A DNA stretch of 64,000 bases from Proteromonas lacertae (lineage: Eukaryota; Sar; Bigyra; Opalinata; Proteromonadidae): the NCBI GenBank assembly GCA_002245135.1, contig NGBS01000314.1, forward strand, positions 1-64,000, given 5' to 3'. Under the pieces are notes generated by a model that made no database searches, was not told where the DNA came from, and saw nothing but the letters and a program-made list of their open reading frames with translations. How positions within the stretch are numbered: position 1 is the first letter of the stretch; each line of letters opens with the position of its first letter. The translations under genes were made by a program, and so were the position numbers. Of the stretch, positions 1 through 12,610 are shown in pieces.

Positions 1-1
1 T

Positions 2-331
2 TTAGTACGTATAATATCTGCACGTGCGTTATATGAACCTTATTATCCTTCTGCTCCAATGTATTGGAAGCTTTGTACATTTCAATACGAATTGGGTGTT
101 GTATACTTGGTAAATGATAAAGTATTTAATATTATATCCTTTGGTGATTCTCCCAGCGAAAAGTTTGCCACAAACACTTTAGAGCTCAATTGTCAAATGT
201 GGAAGAAGTTTATACAGTTTAGAGAAAGATTACATCCAGCACAAATGACACAAGCTATAAATTATATTTTAAGTCAAATAGACGATCTTGTTAATAAACG
301 TGAAAATCTTGATTTACTTCTTTTTATGTAA
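2..331 (+). CDS. C-terminal part of a HAD-like hydrolase-type protein (5' truncated by window edge)
   Basis: The frame is open from base 2, so the true start lies outside the window; the Met at 59 is internal. About 109 residues remain. The segment NIISFGDSPSEKF followed by a Trp/Lys-rich stretch, then an Arg-Leu-Gln-type helix and a terminal NLDLLLF, resembles the C-terminal half of HAD-superfamily proteins common in protists and fungi, where an ISxGDxxxE motif holds the acidic metal-binding residue. The call rests on that short motif only. The gene ends at a TAA about 140 bp before the convergent end of the PHD-finger gene. No intron is needed in the visible part. It could be another Rossmann-like enzyme. 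Confidence 0.45.
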   Translation, partial: LVRIISARALYEPYYPSAPMYWKLCTFQYELGVVYLVNDKVFNIISFGDSPSEKFATNTLELNCQMWKKFIQFRERLHPAQMTQAINYILSQIDDLVNKRENLDLLLFM

Positions 332-471
332 AATCGTTGTATTTATTAATTGAATAGTAATATGTTAATTATTTTAATTTGAATCCCTTATTTTGTTTTT
401 TCTTTGGTTAATAATAATAAATAAAAATAAAATATTCAATCACTAAAGATAATCTTAGAAAAAATCTTACT

Positions 472-2494
472 TTACGAAGATGTACCTTTCCAAGGTTTAA
501 TGCTCTTCATTGGTCCACAATAGAACTTCAAATTAGGGTTTGATAATATATAATTACCAGTCGTTTCAAAATTAGGAGCCTTCATCACCAATTGTTCTTC
601 TAACAATATACCCATTAATCTATTAATATTAATATTACCTGTACAACCTTCATTTTTTAAACCAATATATAATTTATTGATATTCAAAGCTTTATTTTCT
701 AATAATGACAATATTCTATTACACATAAACGTTTCTGTCTTTATATCCACTACATTCTTATTATTATGAACTATAGTGCCATAAATAAGCGAAGTAAATG
801 AAGTACTTAAACTCAAAATTGGTCTTTCTGTTTGAGTTGCTATAGTTAATGGTGAATCAATCATTGTTATAACTTTACTACTAGTTAATTTTAATTCAAC
901 TTTTGGCATTGCATTATTAATAAAAGTAGAAGTTGCAGTTGGTGTATTTGATGGTGTTGTTGTTATTGCTTTCTTTGGAGTTGGTTTACTATCTTTAGAA
1001 TTTGATGTTCTCATTCTTGATGAAGTAATGTTTGTTATGGTTATGATTTTTGGTGATTTTGGAGTGGTTGTATTAGATGAATTAGTTGTTGTTGTTGTTG
1101 AAGTTCTTTTCTTCTTCTTCTTCTTTACAGATTGTTCAACTATAGAATTATCACTACTGGAATAAGATAATGACTTTAAATCACTCTTTCTTTTAATGGA
1201 TTTCGTAGTTTCATATTCATCTTCATCATCTTCAAGTAATAATCATCATCATCATCTTCATCATCGTCATATTCACTCTTCTTCTTTCTCTTCTTTCTTT
1301 TCTTCTTTGGTTCTATATCAGATGCATCTGAATCTGAAAGTGGTGAATTCTTAATATTATAAGATTGATGTTGTTGATTGTAGTAGAAATCATTATTATT
1401 ATATTTATATTGAGTTGGAGTTGATGATGATGGAGTTGATGATGATGTTGATGATCGATGAAGGATTGGTAGAGGAATATCTTCATTATCATCATCACTG
1501 TCACTATCATAATTACTATAATGTTTATGTTTTCGATGTTTCTATATAATAGACAATATATAATATATAATAATACTTTTGTTGCTGATGATGATGATGT
1601 AACAACTCCATTCTCTTTAATTTGTATAGAAGTCATAGAATCTCTATTACTTTTATTACTACTACTATTACTACCATTATTATTATTATATGATGATTTA
1701 GTAGGTGAATTATTACTAATAACTTTAGTAGGCAAATGAACTGGACATACAATATAAATATCATTAATCTTTTGGAAATTTGAAGGTAAACATTTGATAT
1801 GATATGCGTTTGTACATCTTACGCATTGTACTAAATAGTTCGCTTTATTACTTCCTGGATATCCACATACTGTACAATGATGTAACGGACAAATTACTGG
1901 AAAAACAGATTCAAATGTTTTTTCATTTTCTATACAGTTTTGACAGTAGAATTTGTCTTTACATTGTATACATAACTTTAAACACTTTTTCTAGTTTGAA
2001 CTATTGATCCTTCAGTCTTGCAAAAATTACAAAAATTCTAATTAAAAAAACTAATTAACCGTAAATATACTTTCTTTCTTAAACAATCAAAACATATTAC
2101 ACCTTCTGCATCACTAGTCAAACGAAACTCCATACATGTTTCATGAAAACTACGGTTACACAAACCTATAAAACATTCAACACTATTAAATATACCAGTA
2201 CATTTCAATAAATTACCACCAGCCTCGCAAACTGCACAAAGTGTATAATCTTTCTATTAATACCAGTATTAAACGTAAAAATACATTTTCATCTTTAATA
2301 AATTTCTTTTCATGATTTTCAACTGGTGTTGGTTTAGTATTTTTGGTTTGTTGTTCTAGTAATTCAATTTTTCGTCTAGTTCTGGGAGATACTTCGTTAT
2401 CTCTATCACTTTCATCTGACGATGAAAAATTGGTGTTAATATGCACTTTATCATACTTTTTAGATTCAAGAATTACTCTCCTTAAAGTAGTCAT
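472..2494 (-). CDS. Multi-PHD-finger chromatin-type protein
   Basis: Minus-strand gene with short introns. Exon 1 (from ATG at 2494) is an acidic/basic leader; after an intron ending near 2252 comes a Cys-rich block with CAVCEAGGNLLKC, then a CNRSFHETC element and CFDC, the spacing of NSD-type PHD fingers. A second finger (CNFC, CIQC, CQNC) and a third (HHCTVCGYPG, then CVRCTNAYHIKC) follow down to about 1750. The middle is Ser/Asn/Asp-rich and strongly basic (KKKRKKRKKK). The C-terminal 90 residues look like a small helical, perhaps winged-helix, module. PHD fingers usually read histone tails, so a nuclear role is inferred. The frame breaks once in the T5 run at 1986-1990. Near 1240 an intron ending GAAG or a second frameshift is needed. 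The ATG is only about 50 bp from divergent LIG4. Confidence 0.65.
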
Positions 2495-2544
2495 TTTTTC
2501 ATTTTTTGAGAATAAAACGGCTCTTTTTCTAAATCATTATAAAA
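2495..2544. promoter_or_regulatory. Bidirectional promoter between PHD gene and LIG4
   Basis: Only 50 bp separate the two divergent start codons. The interval holds one AAAACGGCT (2514-2522) and the T-rich stretch TCATTTTTTGAG (about 2500-2511). The AACGG core is a Myb-type recognition sequence and recurs near many starts in this window; the TCATTTTTTGAG stretch recurs upstream of STT3 at about 50557. Promoter function is inferred from position and recurrence. Confidence 0.45.
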
Positions 2545-3364
2545 ATGGTATTTTTCTGTTTATAGACATAGGAAAGTGATAAAGATCTATATACCAATGC
2601 TAACCAGGTACCTTTCCATTTGCTCTGTGATCAGTTTGAAAAAGTTAGCAAAGAATCCAAAAGAGAGAAGAAATTATCACTAATTTTTACTAAAGAATTG
2701 GCTGAAAAAATAGGAGTACCATATTAATAATTTTATGAAATAGAATCAAAGTCTATATCCAATTATGCGTTTAATCTTACCACAACTTGATAAAGAAAGA
2801 AATGTATATGGTCTAAAACAAAAAACATTGGGCAGAATATATGTCCAATTACTTGGATTGAATCCTTCTTCCTCAGATGCTGTGAAACTAATCAATTTCA
2901 CTGTATCACGCTTTCTTTTATCTATCTTCATATCTAGAAATCTGATTCAGCACTTGGATCACATAAAGTAAATAGTGCTGTTGGTGATTTTGCTTTAACT
3001 TTAGAAAGTATCTTAATTGTATAAAATGAATACAATGATATATCATGAATTAGGGAAGAATAGGTAAAGGAGAACAAAATCTAACAGTTGGAGATGTAAA
3101 CAATGATTTAGACAAATTATCAAAATCAACTTCACAAGATGAGGTAAAAGATATATTTCAACATATAATCCAAAGATATTCACCAAGGGCGCAAAAATGG
3201 TTAATCAGAATGATCATTCAAAATATGACAATAGGATTAAAACACGATGGAATATTCAAATTCTTCCATCCAAATGCATTGGATATGTTTGATCGATGTC
3301 ATGATTTGAAAGCTGTATGTAATGCCTTAAGAGATCCAAATATTAGAATTGTTGAGAGTGTATA

Positions 3365-3397
<33 letters not shown>

Positions 3398-5647
3398 GTT
3401 TGAACCCGGAAAAATATTTTCTCCAATGTTGGCTAAAAGAATTGGTTTTCCAGTCGATACAAAGTTAGATTCAAATGCAAGTTATATAATAGAAATGAAA
3501 TTTGATGGTGAAAGAATCATATGCCATAAGACTCGAAGTGGTGTGAAAGTCTATACAAGAAATGGTACAGATTATACTGAATTATATTCGCCAATATTAT
3601 CAAAATATATTCTCAATAATGTTAAAGTATATATTTATTTATCTATTGTTTATTGTTATTAGTGTGTTGAATGTATATTAGATGGTGAATTATTACCTTG
3701 GAATAGTGAATATGGAAGATATATGGAATTTGGCCATAATAAGACAGTAGCTGCTTCACAAATTACTGGTAATAACGATAATGATGTATGGTTATGCTAT
3801 ATGATATTTGATATATTATACATCTCAGGTAATAATGAAATATCAACTAGTGGATCATTATCTCAACTACCATTAAGAGAAAGGAAAGAGATAATGAATA
3901 GAGTAGTAAGGAATGAAGAACATCGATTTGAAATAGTACCAACACTTCAAACAATTGGACCAACAATTAGTAATCGAAGAGAAATAATAATGAATTGGTT
4001 AGATAAAATGATAGAAGCCAATTATGAAGGTTTAATATTAAAAGAGACTGAAAGTGAATATATTCCTGGTGAAATGGGTAGAAAAACTAAGAAATGGATT
4101 AAAGTAAAACCTGATTATGTTGATGGATTAGGAGATGGTATAGACTTAGTGATTTTAGGTGGTTTTAATGGTGAAGGAAGTAGGAGAAGTGGTGGAGTAT
4201 CACATTTCTTATTAGGAGTTGTTGATAATAATTATTGTATTATATATATATATATATATATATTATTGTTATATTATATAGTACCTGTTAATTCAAGAAG
4301 ATATTATCCATTTGGTAAAGTTGGTTCAGGTTATTCATTACAAGAATTAGCTGCTATTAAACAAAAGTTATCATCTCATCTAGTACAATCTAATGTGTAT
4401 ATATTATTATTAAATATATTAATTGTACTAGAATACCATCTTATATTATAGATGGAAGTAGTTTAAGAGGTGATAATAAACCTGATTTCTATATCGATTC
4501 TATATCCAACTCCATTATATTAGAATTAATTGGTGCTTCATTAAATAGAACAGAATTATGGTCAAGTGGTTTTACACTTCGATTTCCACGTGTAAGAGCT
4601 GTTCGATATGATAAAGATGTGAGTGAATGTATTACAATGGAAGAATTGAGAGAAAAGTCACTACAAGGATTACATAATAAGAATCAAGGTAAAGATGAAA
4701 GTACAATAAAAGATAGAAGTAAACGAAGAAAAGTGGTTGGTACAATTAGTACTAGTTTACCTGCTGATGTAAGAAATGTGATAAAATGTGGTGATATATT
4801 CAAAGATATTGAGTTTTGCATATTAACAGGAGATTATGGTCAACTTACTGATAAAGTATATAAAGACAAAAATGATATAGAAAAGAAGATATATAGTTTA
4901 GGAGGTACATTTGTTCAAAATCCAATCGATAATACTAAATATATAATTGCTTGTTCAACAAATCATATTAAAGTGAAGAATCTCATTAAAAGTGGTGTAT
5001 ATGATATAATATCTGTTAAATGGCTATTAAGATGTATAGAATTAAATGAATTGATTGAACCAAAACCATATGATGTATATTATTATTATTATTATTATTT
5101 ATTGATGAATAATAGTATTTATTTATTACTGAATCTACTCAATTGAAATTGAATAAATGTTATGATAAATATGGTGATTCATTTACAGAACATGTGGATG
5201 AAAATGATTTGAAAGAAATAATGAAAAGAATTCCAGTAAATCCAGATGAAGATGTAAATAAAGATAATGTATTGATTATATATTTACATATTGTAATAGA
5301 TTAATAATGAATTGTTGGATATATGGAGCAGTGTTTCTTATTTTATATTTATTACAGGTTATTTTAATGATAATAGCTATGATACTGAATATAATAAGAG
5401 TTTGTTCGAATTATATGGTGGTGTTGTAGTAAATGAATTAAGTAATGATGTTGGTTTTATATTTGTGAAAGAAATGAAGAAAAAAGAGTACAATGAATTG
5501 AAAGAAAAGTTATTGAAGTTGAAGTATAATGATGATTATGAAATTGAACCTAAAATACTTAGAATAGAATTTATTTCTGATTGTATAGAAAATGACAAAT
5601 TGTTAGACTCTAATTTATATATTTACCATCCAAATGAATATAATTAA
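2545..5647 (+). CDS. LIG4: DNA ligase IV (ATP-dependent, non-homologous end joining)
   Basis: Multi-exon gene. The first exon is just ATG (2545-2547); removing a 24-nt intron (2548-2571) gives M-ESDKD and the ligase IV N-terminal domain (FHLLCDQFEKV, then LYPIMRLILPQLDKERNVYG). Other introns follow near 2702, 2900, 3020, 3361, 3620, 4220, 4395, 5075 and 5265-5355. The nucleotidyltransferase core carries EMKFDGER (about 3495-3518), with Lys as the adenylated residue, then ILDGELLPW, EGLILK and KWIKVKPDY. The C-terminus has two BRCT regions, one ending in VKWLLRCIE (about 5005-5043) and one at about 5350-5640. This order is diagnostic for ligase IV, which seals double-strand breaks with XRCC4 in the nucleus. 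It is intact apart from unverified splice sites. Confidence 0.9.
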
Positions 5648-6010
5648 TCAATTAATCTTTTAGTCCTATTGTTTTTTTTTCTTCTTCTAATTATATTTAA
5701 ACATCCATCTAAATTATTAAAAGAAATTTAAAGTAATGGATTTGCAATATATATAAGGAAAAGAAAGTACAAAAAAGATAGTAAATTATTATCTTTTCAT
5801 TCTTCCATTTAATGAATGAATACTAACTTATTTGTTTGTAGTGATTAGGCTTTGATATAAACTTCAAATGCAATGTTTATACTTTCTATTTACATTTAGC
5901 ATTATAAAATATGTAATAGTCATATAATAGACAAATAATGTAGTATTACTATTTATATATAAATTTTACTACTAATTATTTACGATTTAATTTGATTATC
6001 TTTATTTCTT
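5648..6010. other. Intergenic stretch, no gene seen
   Basis: Very AT-rich. There is a T8 run just after the LIG4 stop (about 5672-5679). No open frame with recognisable content, tRNA or repeat was found on either strand. Confidence 0.5.
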
Positions 6011-6086
6011 TTATTTTGTTGTTTCTATACCTTCTCAGTATCATAATAAAAGGAAAGAAAAAAGAAATAAGCAAAAAGAATAAAAA

Positions 6087-6202
6087 GAATCGTTACTATG
6101 ACTTCGCACAGAGTCCCCCACTGTACTACTATCATAGCTCGTACAATCTTAACTTCGCAGTTCTGATGGGATGCGGTGCTTTATTGTAGATATGAACGAT
6201 TC
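6087..6202 (-). rRNA. 5S ribosomal RNA gene, copy 1
   Basis: The minus strand reads the 5S core CCCATCAGAACTGCGAAGTT, matching the conserved loop B/helix III and A-box region. The ends GAATCGTT and AACGATTC pair to form helix I, giving 116 nt. A T5 run follows the 3' end, as expected for RNA polymerase III termination. Identical to the plus-strand copy at 8878-8993 as far as I can read. Confidence 0.85.
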
Positions 6203-6380
6203 TGATTATTTTTTCACTCTTTTTTCTTATATATCACACTTTCTTTTATATTTTCTTATAAACAATTAATATCATTCTAATAATGTTATATTAAAAGGAA
6301 ATATACTATATATTCATATATTCATGTTAATATATCATTATCTATGCTTAATGATGATTTAAAGAGACAAACTGAAAATG

Positions 6381-6389
6381 AAACGACTA
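6381..6389 (+). promoter_or_regulatory. AAACGACTA element upstream of pseudokinase-LRR copy 1
   Basis: AAACGACTA lies 20 bp before the ATG at 6409. The paralog at 12610 has AAAACGACTA at the same distance, and the paralog at 28413 has AAAACGGCT 16 bp upstream. The conserved position suggests a core-promoter role. Confidence 0.4.
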
Positions 6390-6408
6390 AATATTTGAAA
6401 GTGAAAAT

Positions 6409-7931
6409 ATGTTATTATGTGATTGCTTTAAGGATGAGATCTTGCCTCATATATTGTCATCTAAAACTGAAGTATTACTGATATTTTTTATACAATAGAT
6501 TAAGGAGATAATAGAAAAGAGTACATCAGAAGTAGTTTTAAAAGTCGAAAATGAAAATAATATGAAAATGATAAAACTGTTAAAAATAATAGGAATAGAA
6601 GAAAAGAAAGTATTGAAGTATTTAGAGAATGAATCACTATTGCTAGAGACTAGTTTATCGTTTATCTATCATAATGAAGTATTACTGATGAAAAATATCA
6701 GTGAATATATGATTATATCGAGAGACTACTATAATGTAGATTTAGAAGAGATAATTCAGAGTAATTCTATTTCAAGTGTTGATGTGTGTAGTATAATATA
6801 TGGTATATGTGATAAATTGATGATATTGAGTGAATATAATATGATGATATACAATATGAAGAGTTCAAATATAGTATGTGAAAAATTAAATGATGTGTAT
6901 GAGAATATGAAATTATGTGATTTATTCTTAAATACATTAAGAAAGGAAGAAGATATGAGAATATTTGATATATGCTTCAAAAGTCCTGAAGAATTGAGAG
7001 GATATGAATGTGATGAGAAAAGTATGATTTGGTCAATAGGTTGTGTATTATATGAAATGATAAATAAGAAATTACCATTTAACGAAGATAAAAATATGAA
7101 TAAAACACTGAAAAATATTCTGAGATGTAAATACCGTTTGTGTAAAAGCAGTAGCGATTTTATTAAAGAAATGGTAAATAGAACATTAACAAAGAACAAC
7201 CAAGATAGATTGAGTTTTAAAGAGTTAAGAGAAGAAGTGGTAAAGATTAGTGCATTATTAAAAGATGAAGAGAATAATCTATTGATAAGTAAAGAAAGAA
7301 AAGCAGTATTATTCAACAATGATAATTCAGTTGTTGCAATTCCAATAATATATCCATCAATATATTATTTGCGAAATAGAAAATGGAAAAGTATAATATA
7401 TTATATTGATTAAAATCGTAATATTTGAATAGAAATTCGAAATTCTTTAATAAAATATTATAATGGCGCAGAAAATAAAAGAATACTATCTATATTATTA
7501 GTAATGTTTTTATATAAAGAAGATACATCAATAAAAGATAAACTGCTCTTTAAAATTTTTCAAGAAGATGATGAACATCAATTATGTTGTTTAGATGAAA
7601 TGTTGTTTAATATGACTATTCATTGGAAAGATAAAAGACTAATAAAAATTGATCATAAATGTATTTGTACGACAGAAGAAGGAATAGATTATTTCTTCAG
7701 TGTACTGAAACTAATGAGTCCAATAAAACTGAAATTTGGTATAATTCATACTATTATGATTTATTTAGATCGTTCTATTCCACCTAAATGTCAATCATTA
7801 TTTGGATCATATTTTTGTGTATTAAAAAAACTTAAAGAATTAGATTTATCGTGTAGTCTTAATTCAGATTTTGTAGAATCGTTTGTGGAATCAATCCCAT
7901 ATATGAAACTGAAATATATAAGACTTGATTG

Positions 7932-7971
<40 letters not shown>

Positions 7972-8261
7972 ATTATGAAATAGTAAATCCAATTGGTCCA
8001 GAAGGATTCAAGTTGTTGCTTCCATATTTGAATTTGTTGATAGACAAAAATAAAGTATTGAATTTGATGGGAATGAATTTAAATGATGAATCTATCGCTT
8101 TATTAACATCAGAAGTATATAAATATCACAATATTTACAGGATTAATATTAAAAATAATATTCGAATTCATTCAGATAGATTAATGGAATTATTCTCTAT
8201 ATTTTTGTCTTCAAATATTTATTATGATAATAATGAATCAGAATGTTGTATAATTACATAA
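6409..8261 (+). CDS. Pseudokinase-LRR protein, copy 1 (C-terminally short)
   Basis: Exon 1 (MLLCDCFKDE...) begins inside the inverted-repeat arm; a 27-nt intron near 6472 joins it to the kinase-like domain. The C-lobe is recognisable: YNMKSSNIV replaces HRD...KxxN, KLCDLFL replaces DFG, and FKSPEELRG and MIWSIGCVLYEM match the APE and DxWSxG regions. The catalytic Asp of HRD is missing, as is any glycine-rich loop, so it is probably a pseudokinase. Introns at about 7393 and 7738 lead to leucine-rich repeats (LDLSCSL..., then NPIGPEGFKLLLPYL after an AT-repeat intron near 7934). The protein stops about 400 residues before its paralogs do. Its role is unknown; signalling or recognition is a guess. 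Confidence 0.65.
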
Positions 8262-8641
8262 AATAATATAAACTATTATTCTTAAATAAAGCTGAAGAAT
8301 GAATGATGAAAATGGAATATGATTATTATGATGTTATGTGAATGTCGCTAATATATTATTGAAAAGAGAGAATAGATTTAATTAAATCAAGAATAGTCTT
8401 AAGAATAATTTTTGATGTTATTGTGTATATGTCTTTGTAGCTAGAAATAAATGTATGTAAGATGAATTAATATAAATTAATGTGATTCTATTTGTTTGTG
8501 TTTTAAAAATTTAAAAAAAGAAGAATAAACCAAATAGATATAGTATCTTTATCATCTAAACAATGAGCTAATCGCATCATTTTAAAATTAAGTCATTCTA
8601 ATTATATATTTCACAATTATATATTAATATTAATTAAAATG
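8262..8641. other. Non-coding stretch downstream of copy 1
   Basis: No coherent frame continues the LRR region found in the paralogs. The stretch is AT-rich with no recognisable RNA or repeat. It is where the missing C-terminal LRR codons would be expected, so it may be decayed gene sequence or unrelated filler. Confidence 0.4.
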
Positions 8642-8672
8642 TCTCATCCTTAAAGCAATCACATAATAACAT
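8634..8672 (-). pseudogene. Duplicated first-exon fragment of pseudokinase-LRR gene
   Basis: The right repeat arm carries the same ATG and ten codons (MLLCDCFKDE) as copy 1, but past the arm boundary at 8642 it reads two codons and TAA. The promoter element and start were copied with the 5S arm and lead nowhere. Confidence 0.7.
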
Positions 8673-9069
8673 ATTTTCACTTTCAAATATTTAGTCGTTT
8701 CATTTTCAGTTTGTCTCTTTAAGTCATCATTAAGCATAGATAATGATATATTAACATGAATATATGAATATATAGTATATTTCCTTTTAATATAACATTA
8801 TTAGAATGATATTAATTGTTTATAAGAAAATATAAAAGAAAGTGTGATATATAAGAAAAAGAGTGAAAAAATAATCAGAATCGTTCATATCTACAATAAA
8901 GCACCGCATCCCATCAGAACTGCGAAGTTAAGATTGTACGAGCTATGATAGTAGTACAGTGGGGGACTCTGTGCGAAGTCATAGTAACGATTCTTTTTAT
9001 TCTTTTTGCTTATTTCTTTTTTCTTTCCTTTTATTATGATACTGAGAAGGTATAGAAACAACAAAATAA
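8642..9069. repeat. Right arm of the large inverted repeat (5S locus)
   Basis: Reverse complement of 6011-6439 over about 428 bp with few differences seen by eye. It contains 5S copy 2 and the orphan start of a pseudokinase-LRR gene. High identity suggests recent duplication or gene conversion between arms. Confidence 0.9.
8878..8993 (+). rRNA. 5S ribosomal RNA gene, copy 2
   Basis: The core CCCATCAGAACTGCGAAGTT is followed by the helix IV/V region with GTAGTACAGTGGG. Terminal GAATCGTT and AACGATTC pair (helix I), giving 116 nt, and TTTTT at 8994-8998 fits RNA polymerase III termination. The loops diverge from animal and plant 5S. Confidence 0.85.
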
Positions 9070-9235
9070 CACAAACAAATAGAATTAAACTTAATTGAAA
9101 ATTAATTTGTATAGATTCATTATAAATCAGGTTTATTTACCAAAAAAAGTAAATTAAATAAGAATTAAAATGATTATAATATAATATATATTTAACATTT
9201 AAGAATCTTTCAAAAATCTCTTCCTTTTCATTATC
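9070..9235. other. Short spacer, no gene seen
   Basis: AT-rich spacer between the right repeat arm and the 3' end of pseudokinase-LRR copy 2. Nothing recognisable. Confidence 0.4.
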
Positions 9236-12200
9236 TTACATTGCAGTTATTTCTATTCTTCCGATTGATGGAAATGTCTTTACAAATGATTTTAATTCTG
9301 ATCTATCTATACTCCTTTTTAATGATATTGATAGTTTATCTAAATTCTCAAAGAGTTCTTTGTTTTCTATCATTAATCTCAATCCTGTTTCATTTAACAT
9401 GTTTCTAGATATGTTGATCACTTTTAATGGTCTAGAGAACATTTTTAATCCATCTATTAATATCTTTAAACCTTTATCACTCATTCCAACATCTATTTTA
9501 TATTAATATAATACTCATAAAATACTTGATAGATTTAATGCTATATAACTATCTCCCCACTCTTTTTCAACGAATTTATCCAAATTCTTACATATCATCT
9601 CTATTCCTTCATCACCAATGTTGTTATTATATATTAAAATGTAACGTATATAATACTCTAAGGAATCTGTCAATTCTTTAAGTCCTTTACAACTAATCTT
9701 AGTATTGGATATATCAATAATTCCACACTTCAACTGTTTAATTAACGACATATGTGAATCATTGACATTTAAATCTATTTCATCAGATAACATTGATATT
9801 ATACTTGCAAAATCATAGCATTTACCGAAATAGTCGTTTTTCTTAATAGCACAATACTCCAAATAATATTTCAATTCTTCATCTCCCCATAATAAACTTT
9901 TCATAAATATTAACGGATAATCTTCTTCTTCTAATGTTCTTGAACAAATTGCTTTTAATCCATTGATACTTACATTATTTCCTTTTAGATTTATTCTGTT
10001 ACAATATCCAATCGAAGGTATTAAGTTAGCTAATATAATTACACATTCATCATTGATTGATATATTACTCAAATCCATCACATTATCTTCATCTTTCAAC
10101 CTACATAAATTGTATAACAATGCTTTAAAACCTGCATTACCAATTGGATTATCTATTAAATAAATACAAATATATATATATATAGTATTATATACTATGA
10201 ATAAAAAGGTTTTCAACATTGTCATTTACTTTCATATATTCCATTAAGTATTCTATTCCATCTGCACGAATATTATTATCACTTATATCAAGTGAAATAT
10301 TCCATTGAATATTCCTTAAACCATCAACTAAATATTTCAATCCTATCGAAGATAATCCCATTTCTATAACATAAAAAGTAATAAGAATTATACTTGAACA
10401 ATTTATAGTTGTACTATTCATTATTACATTCAACATATTATCTATACAAAATGTTCTACTGTTATTTCCACCTTTTAGTAAAGATACATATGGAGATAAC
10501 ATTTTCATTCCTAAGTCTCCTATTTCATTTCCATTTAATTCAATAATTTCTAGAGTTTGAAACAAATGTAAACTCCTAATCAGTACTGCAATACTTTCAT
10601 GTGTCAAATTGTTATCTAACCAATTACATAAAACCTAAATATACTACTTAAATCTAGATGATTTATTGTTCTTAAACCGCGTGGTCTAAGAGTAACAAAT
10701 GATGCGAAAAATTGATCATCAATTCCCAGATTATTCAGATCTAGTAAATTATGAAATCCACTGGTAATGACATATTTGATTAAATCTGGAATGCCTCTAT
10801 CTAATAATAATTCTTTACTTCCGTTAAAATTAAAGTCTACTCGTGAAATGGGATATTTGTAAAATAATGCTCTTAATCCATTGTAATGTATATTATTCTT
10901 ATCTGCAATACCAATTTTCCTTATATTTGGATATTTATATAACTCTTCAGCTAATAATATTATTGATTCATCATTCAAATTCATTCCATTAAGATTTAGT
11001 TCATTATCACTACCTATTAACAAACGTAAATATGGCAATAGCAATTTTAATCCTATTGAACCAATAGCATTATCTATTTCAATATAATATTAAAAAAATA
11101 CATGAAAGATCTACATATTCTAATCTCATGAATGGAATACATTTAACAAATGATTCAATGAAATGAGGTAAAAAACCACCATTTGATAAATCTAACTGTC
11201 TTACATCTGATAATAGATTAAAATATGATCCAAATAACTTCTGACGTTCTATTGGAACATTCAAAACTAAATAATAAAGAAATATATAACAAATATTATA
11301 ATTATACAAAACTTGAGTTTGGTTGAATAAACAAATTTAAATACTCTGAAGAAATACTTAATTCCTTCTTCACACATACACATACAATTTGTATTTATTT
11401 CGATTATTTCTGCATTAAAAGAATCATTATGTAAATTAAGGAACATTTCATCTAAATAACATCCTTTAACTAAATTACATCGATGATGGATTTGAAATGT
11501 GATTTTTAGGTTTAATGGAAAAGCATCTTTTTTTCTCAATTTCATCAGCAACATTATAGCTAGCATTCTCTCGTTAGGTTTATTATTGTATGATTCTAAT
11601 AAATTATCCCGAATTACTATTCAAATAATATAAATTATATTATTTATACCTGTATATCTGTCACTTACAAGATAATATTGTGATGGATATACTATGCGAA
11701 GAAAAGTGATATTATTATCTCCATTAAATAATGTTATTTTTCTTTCTTTACATATCATTAAATTATTTTCTCTATCCCTTAACAATTTATTCATTTTAAT
11801 CATTTCTTTACTCAATTCCATCAAACTCATTCTATCTTCATTCTTTACGATTAATATTCTTTTTATTATTTCTTTTATTGAATAATCACCACTTATTTCA
11901 AAACGGTATTTACTGTTAAGTATATTATTTAAGGTTTTTATAACACTGTTAGCTACAGTAAATGGTTTGGATTTATTTATCATTTCAAATAAAACACAAC
12001 CTACTGACCAAATTATACTTTTACCATTGCATTCTAAACCTTTTAACTCTTCAGGGCTTTTAAAGTTTATATCATTTACTGTTTTTTCATACTGTTTTCT
12101 CATTTCATCTAAAAACAAATCACAGATCCTAAAATTACCAGATTCATCAATTGCAATGTTTGAACTCTTTATACTATTCACTGCTAAATCATATTCTTTT

Positions 12201-12610
12201 AATATTATTAACATATTACATATTTTACATATTATTAAACATATATTACTACTTAAAAGAGTCTCATTCTGAATAATCTCTTCCATATCTTTCACATAAT
12301 GTTCTCGTAATATTATCATATATTTACCATGAAGATTCATTGGAATCATCATGCAAGGATAAGTGAATGATGAACAACAATTTGTAATTAATAAACTGTT
12401 TTCTGAGAATTCTAACAATGTCTTTTCTTTTATTTCAGCAATATTAAAGACTTTCATCATTTTTATATTTTTTTCATGTTGTACTAACAAACCAATTTCA
12501 GTTCTGGACTTGTTAAATATTTTTTTAATCTATAATCCATAAATAAATTATAATACATCATTTTTTGTTGGTAATAGTGTTATTATTAAATCATTTACAA
12601 CAGAATTCAT
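9236..12610 (-). CDS. Pseudokinase-LRR protein, copy 2 (full length)
   Basis: ATG at 12610 (MNSVVNDLIIT...); a short intron ending at about 12530 sits at the same place as in copy 1. In the kinase-like domain VNSIKSSNIA stands at HRD, RICDLFL at DFG, then FKSPEELKG and IIWSVGCVLFEM. The HRD Asp is lost. After an intron near 11640 comes a linker with CMCMCEEG, then a long series of ribonuclease-inhibitor-type leucine-rich repeats, such as IELNGNEIGDLGMKMLSPYV and IGLKYLVDGL, separated by short introns near 11280, 11080, 10630, 10370, 10170 and 9500. It ends RIEITAM. The closest relatives seen are copies 1 and 3 in this window. The catalytically dead kinase plus LRR suggests a sensing or scaffold protein; ligand unknown. 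Confidence 0.75.

Larger units (their letters stand above)
6011..6439. repeat. Left arm of a large inverted repeat (5S locus)
   Basis: This 429-bp arm is near-identical, in reverse complement, to 8642-9069. The boundaries are sharp: similarity begins at TTATTTTGTTG and stops after GGATGAGA. The arm contains a 5S rRNA gene, the promoter of the adjacent pseudokinase-LRR gene and its first ten codons. The arms are separated by about 2.2 kb holding the rest of that gene. Confidence 0.9.

Noticed and set aside
1521-2007. Plus-strand open frames with leucine runs
   Set aside because: Shadows of the minus-strand PHD gene; the Leu runs are antisense of Ser/Asn codon repeats.
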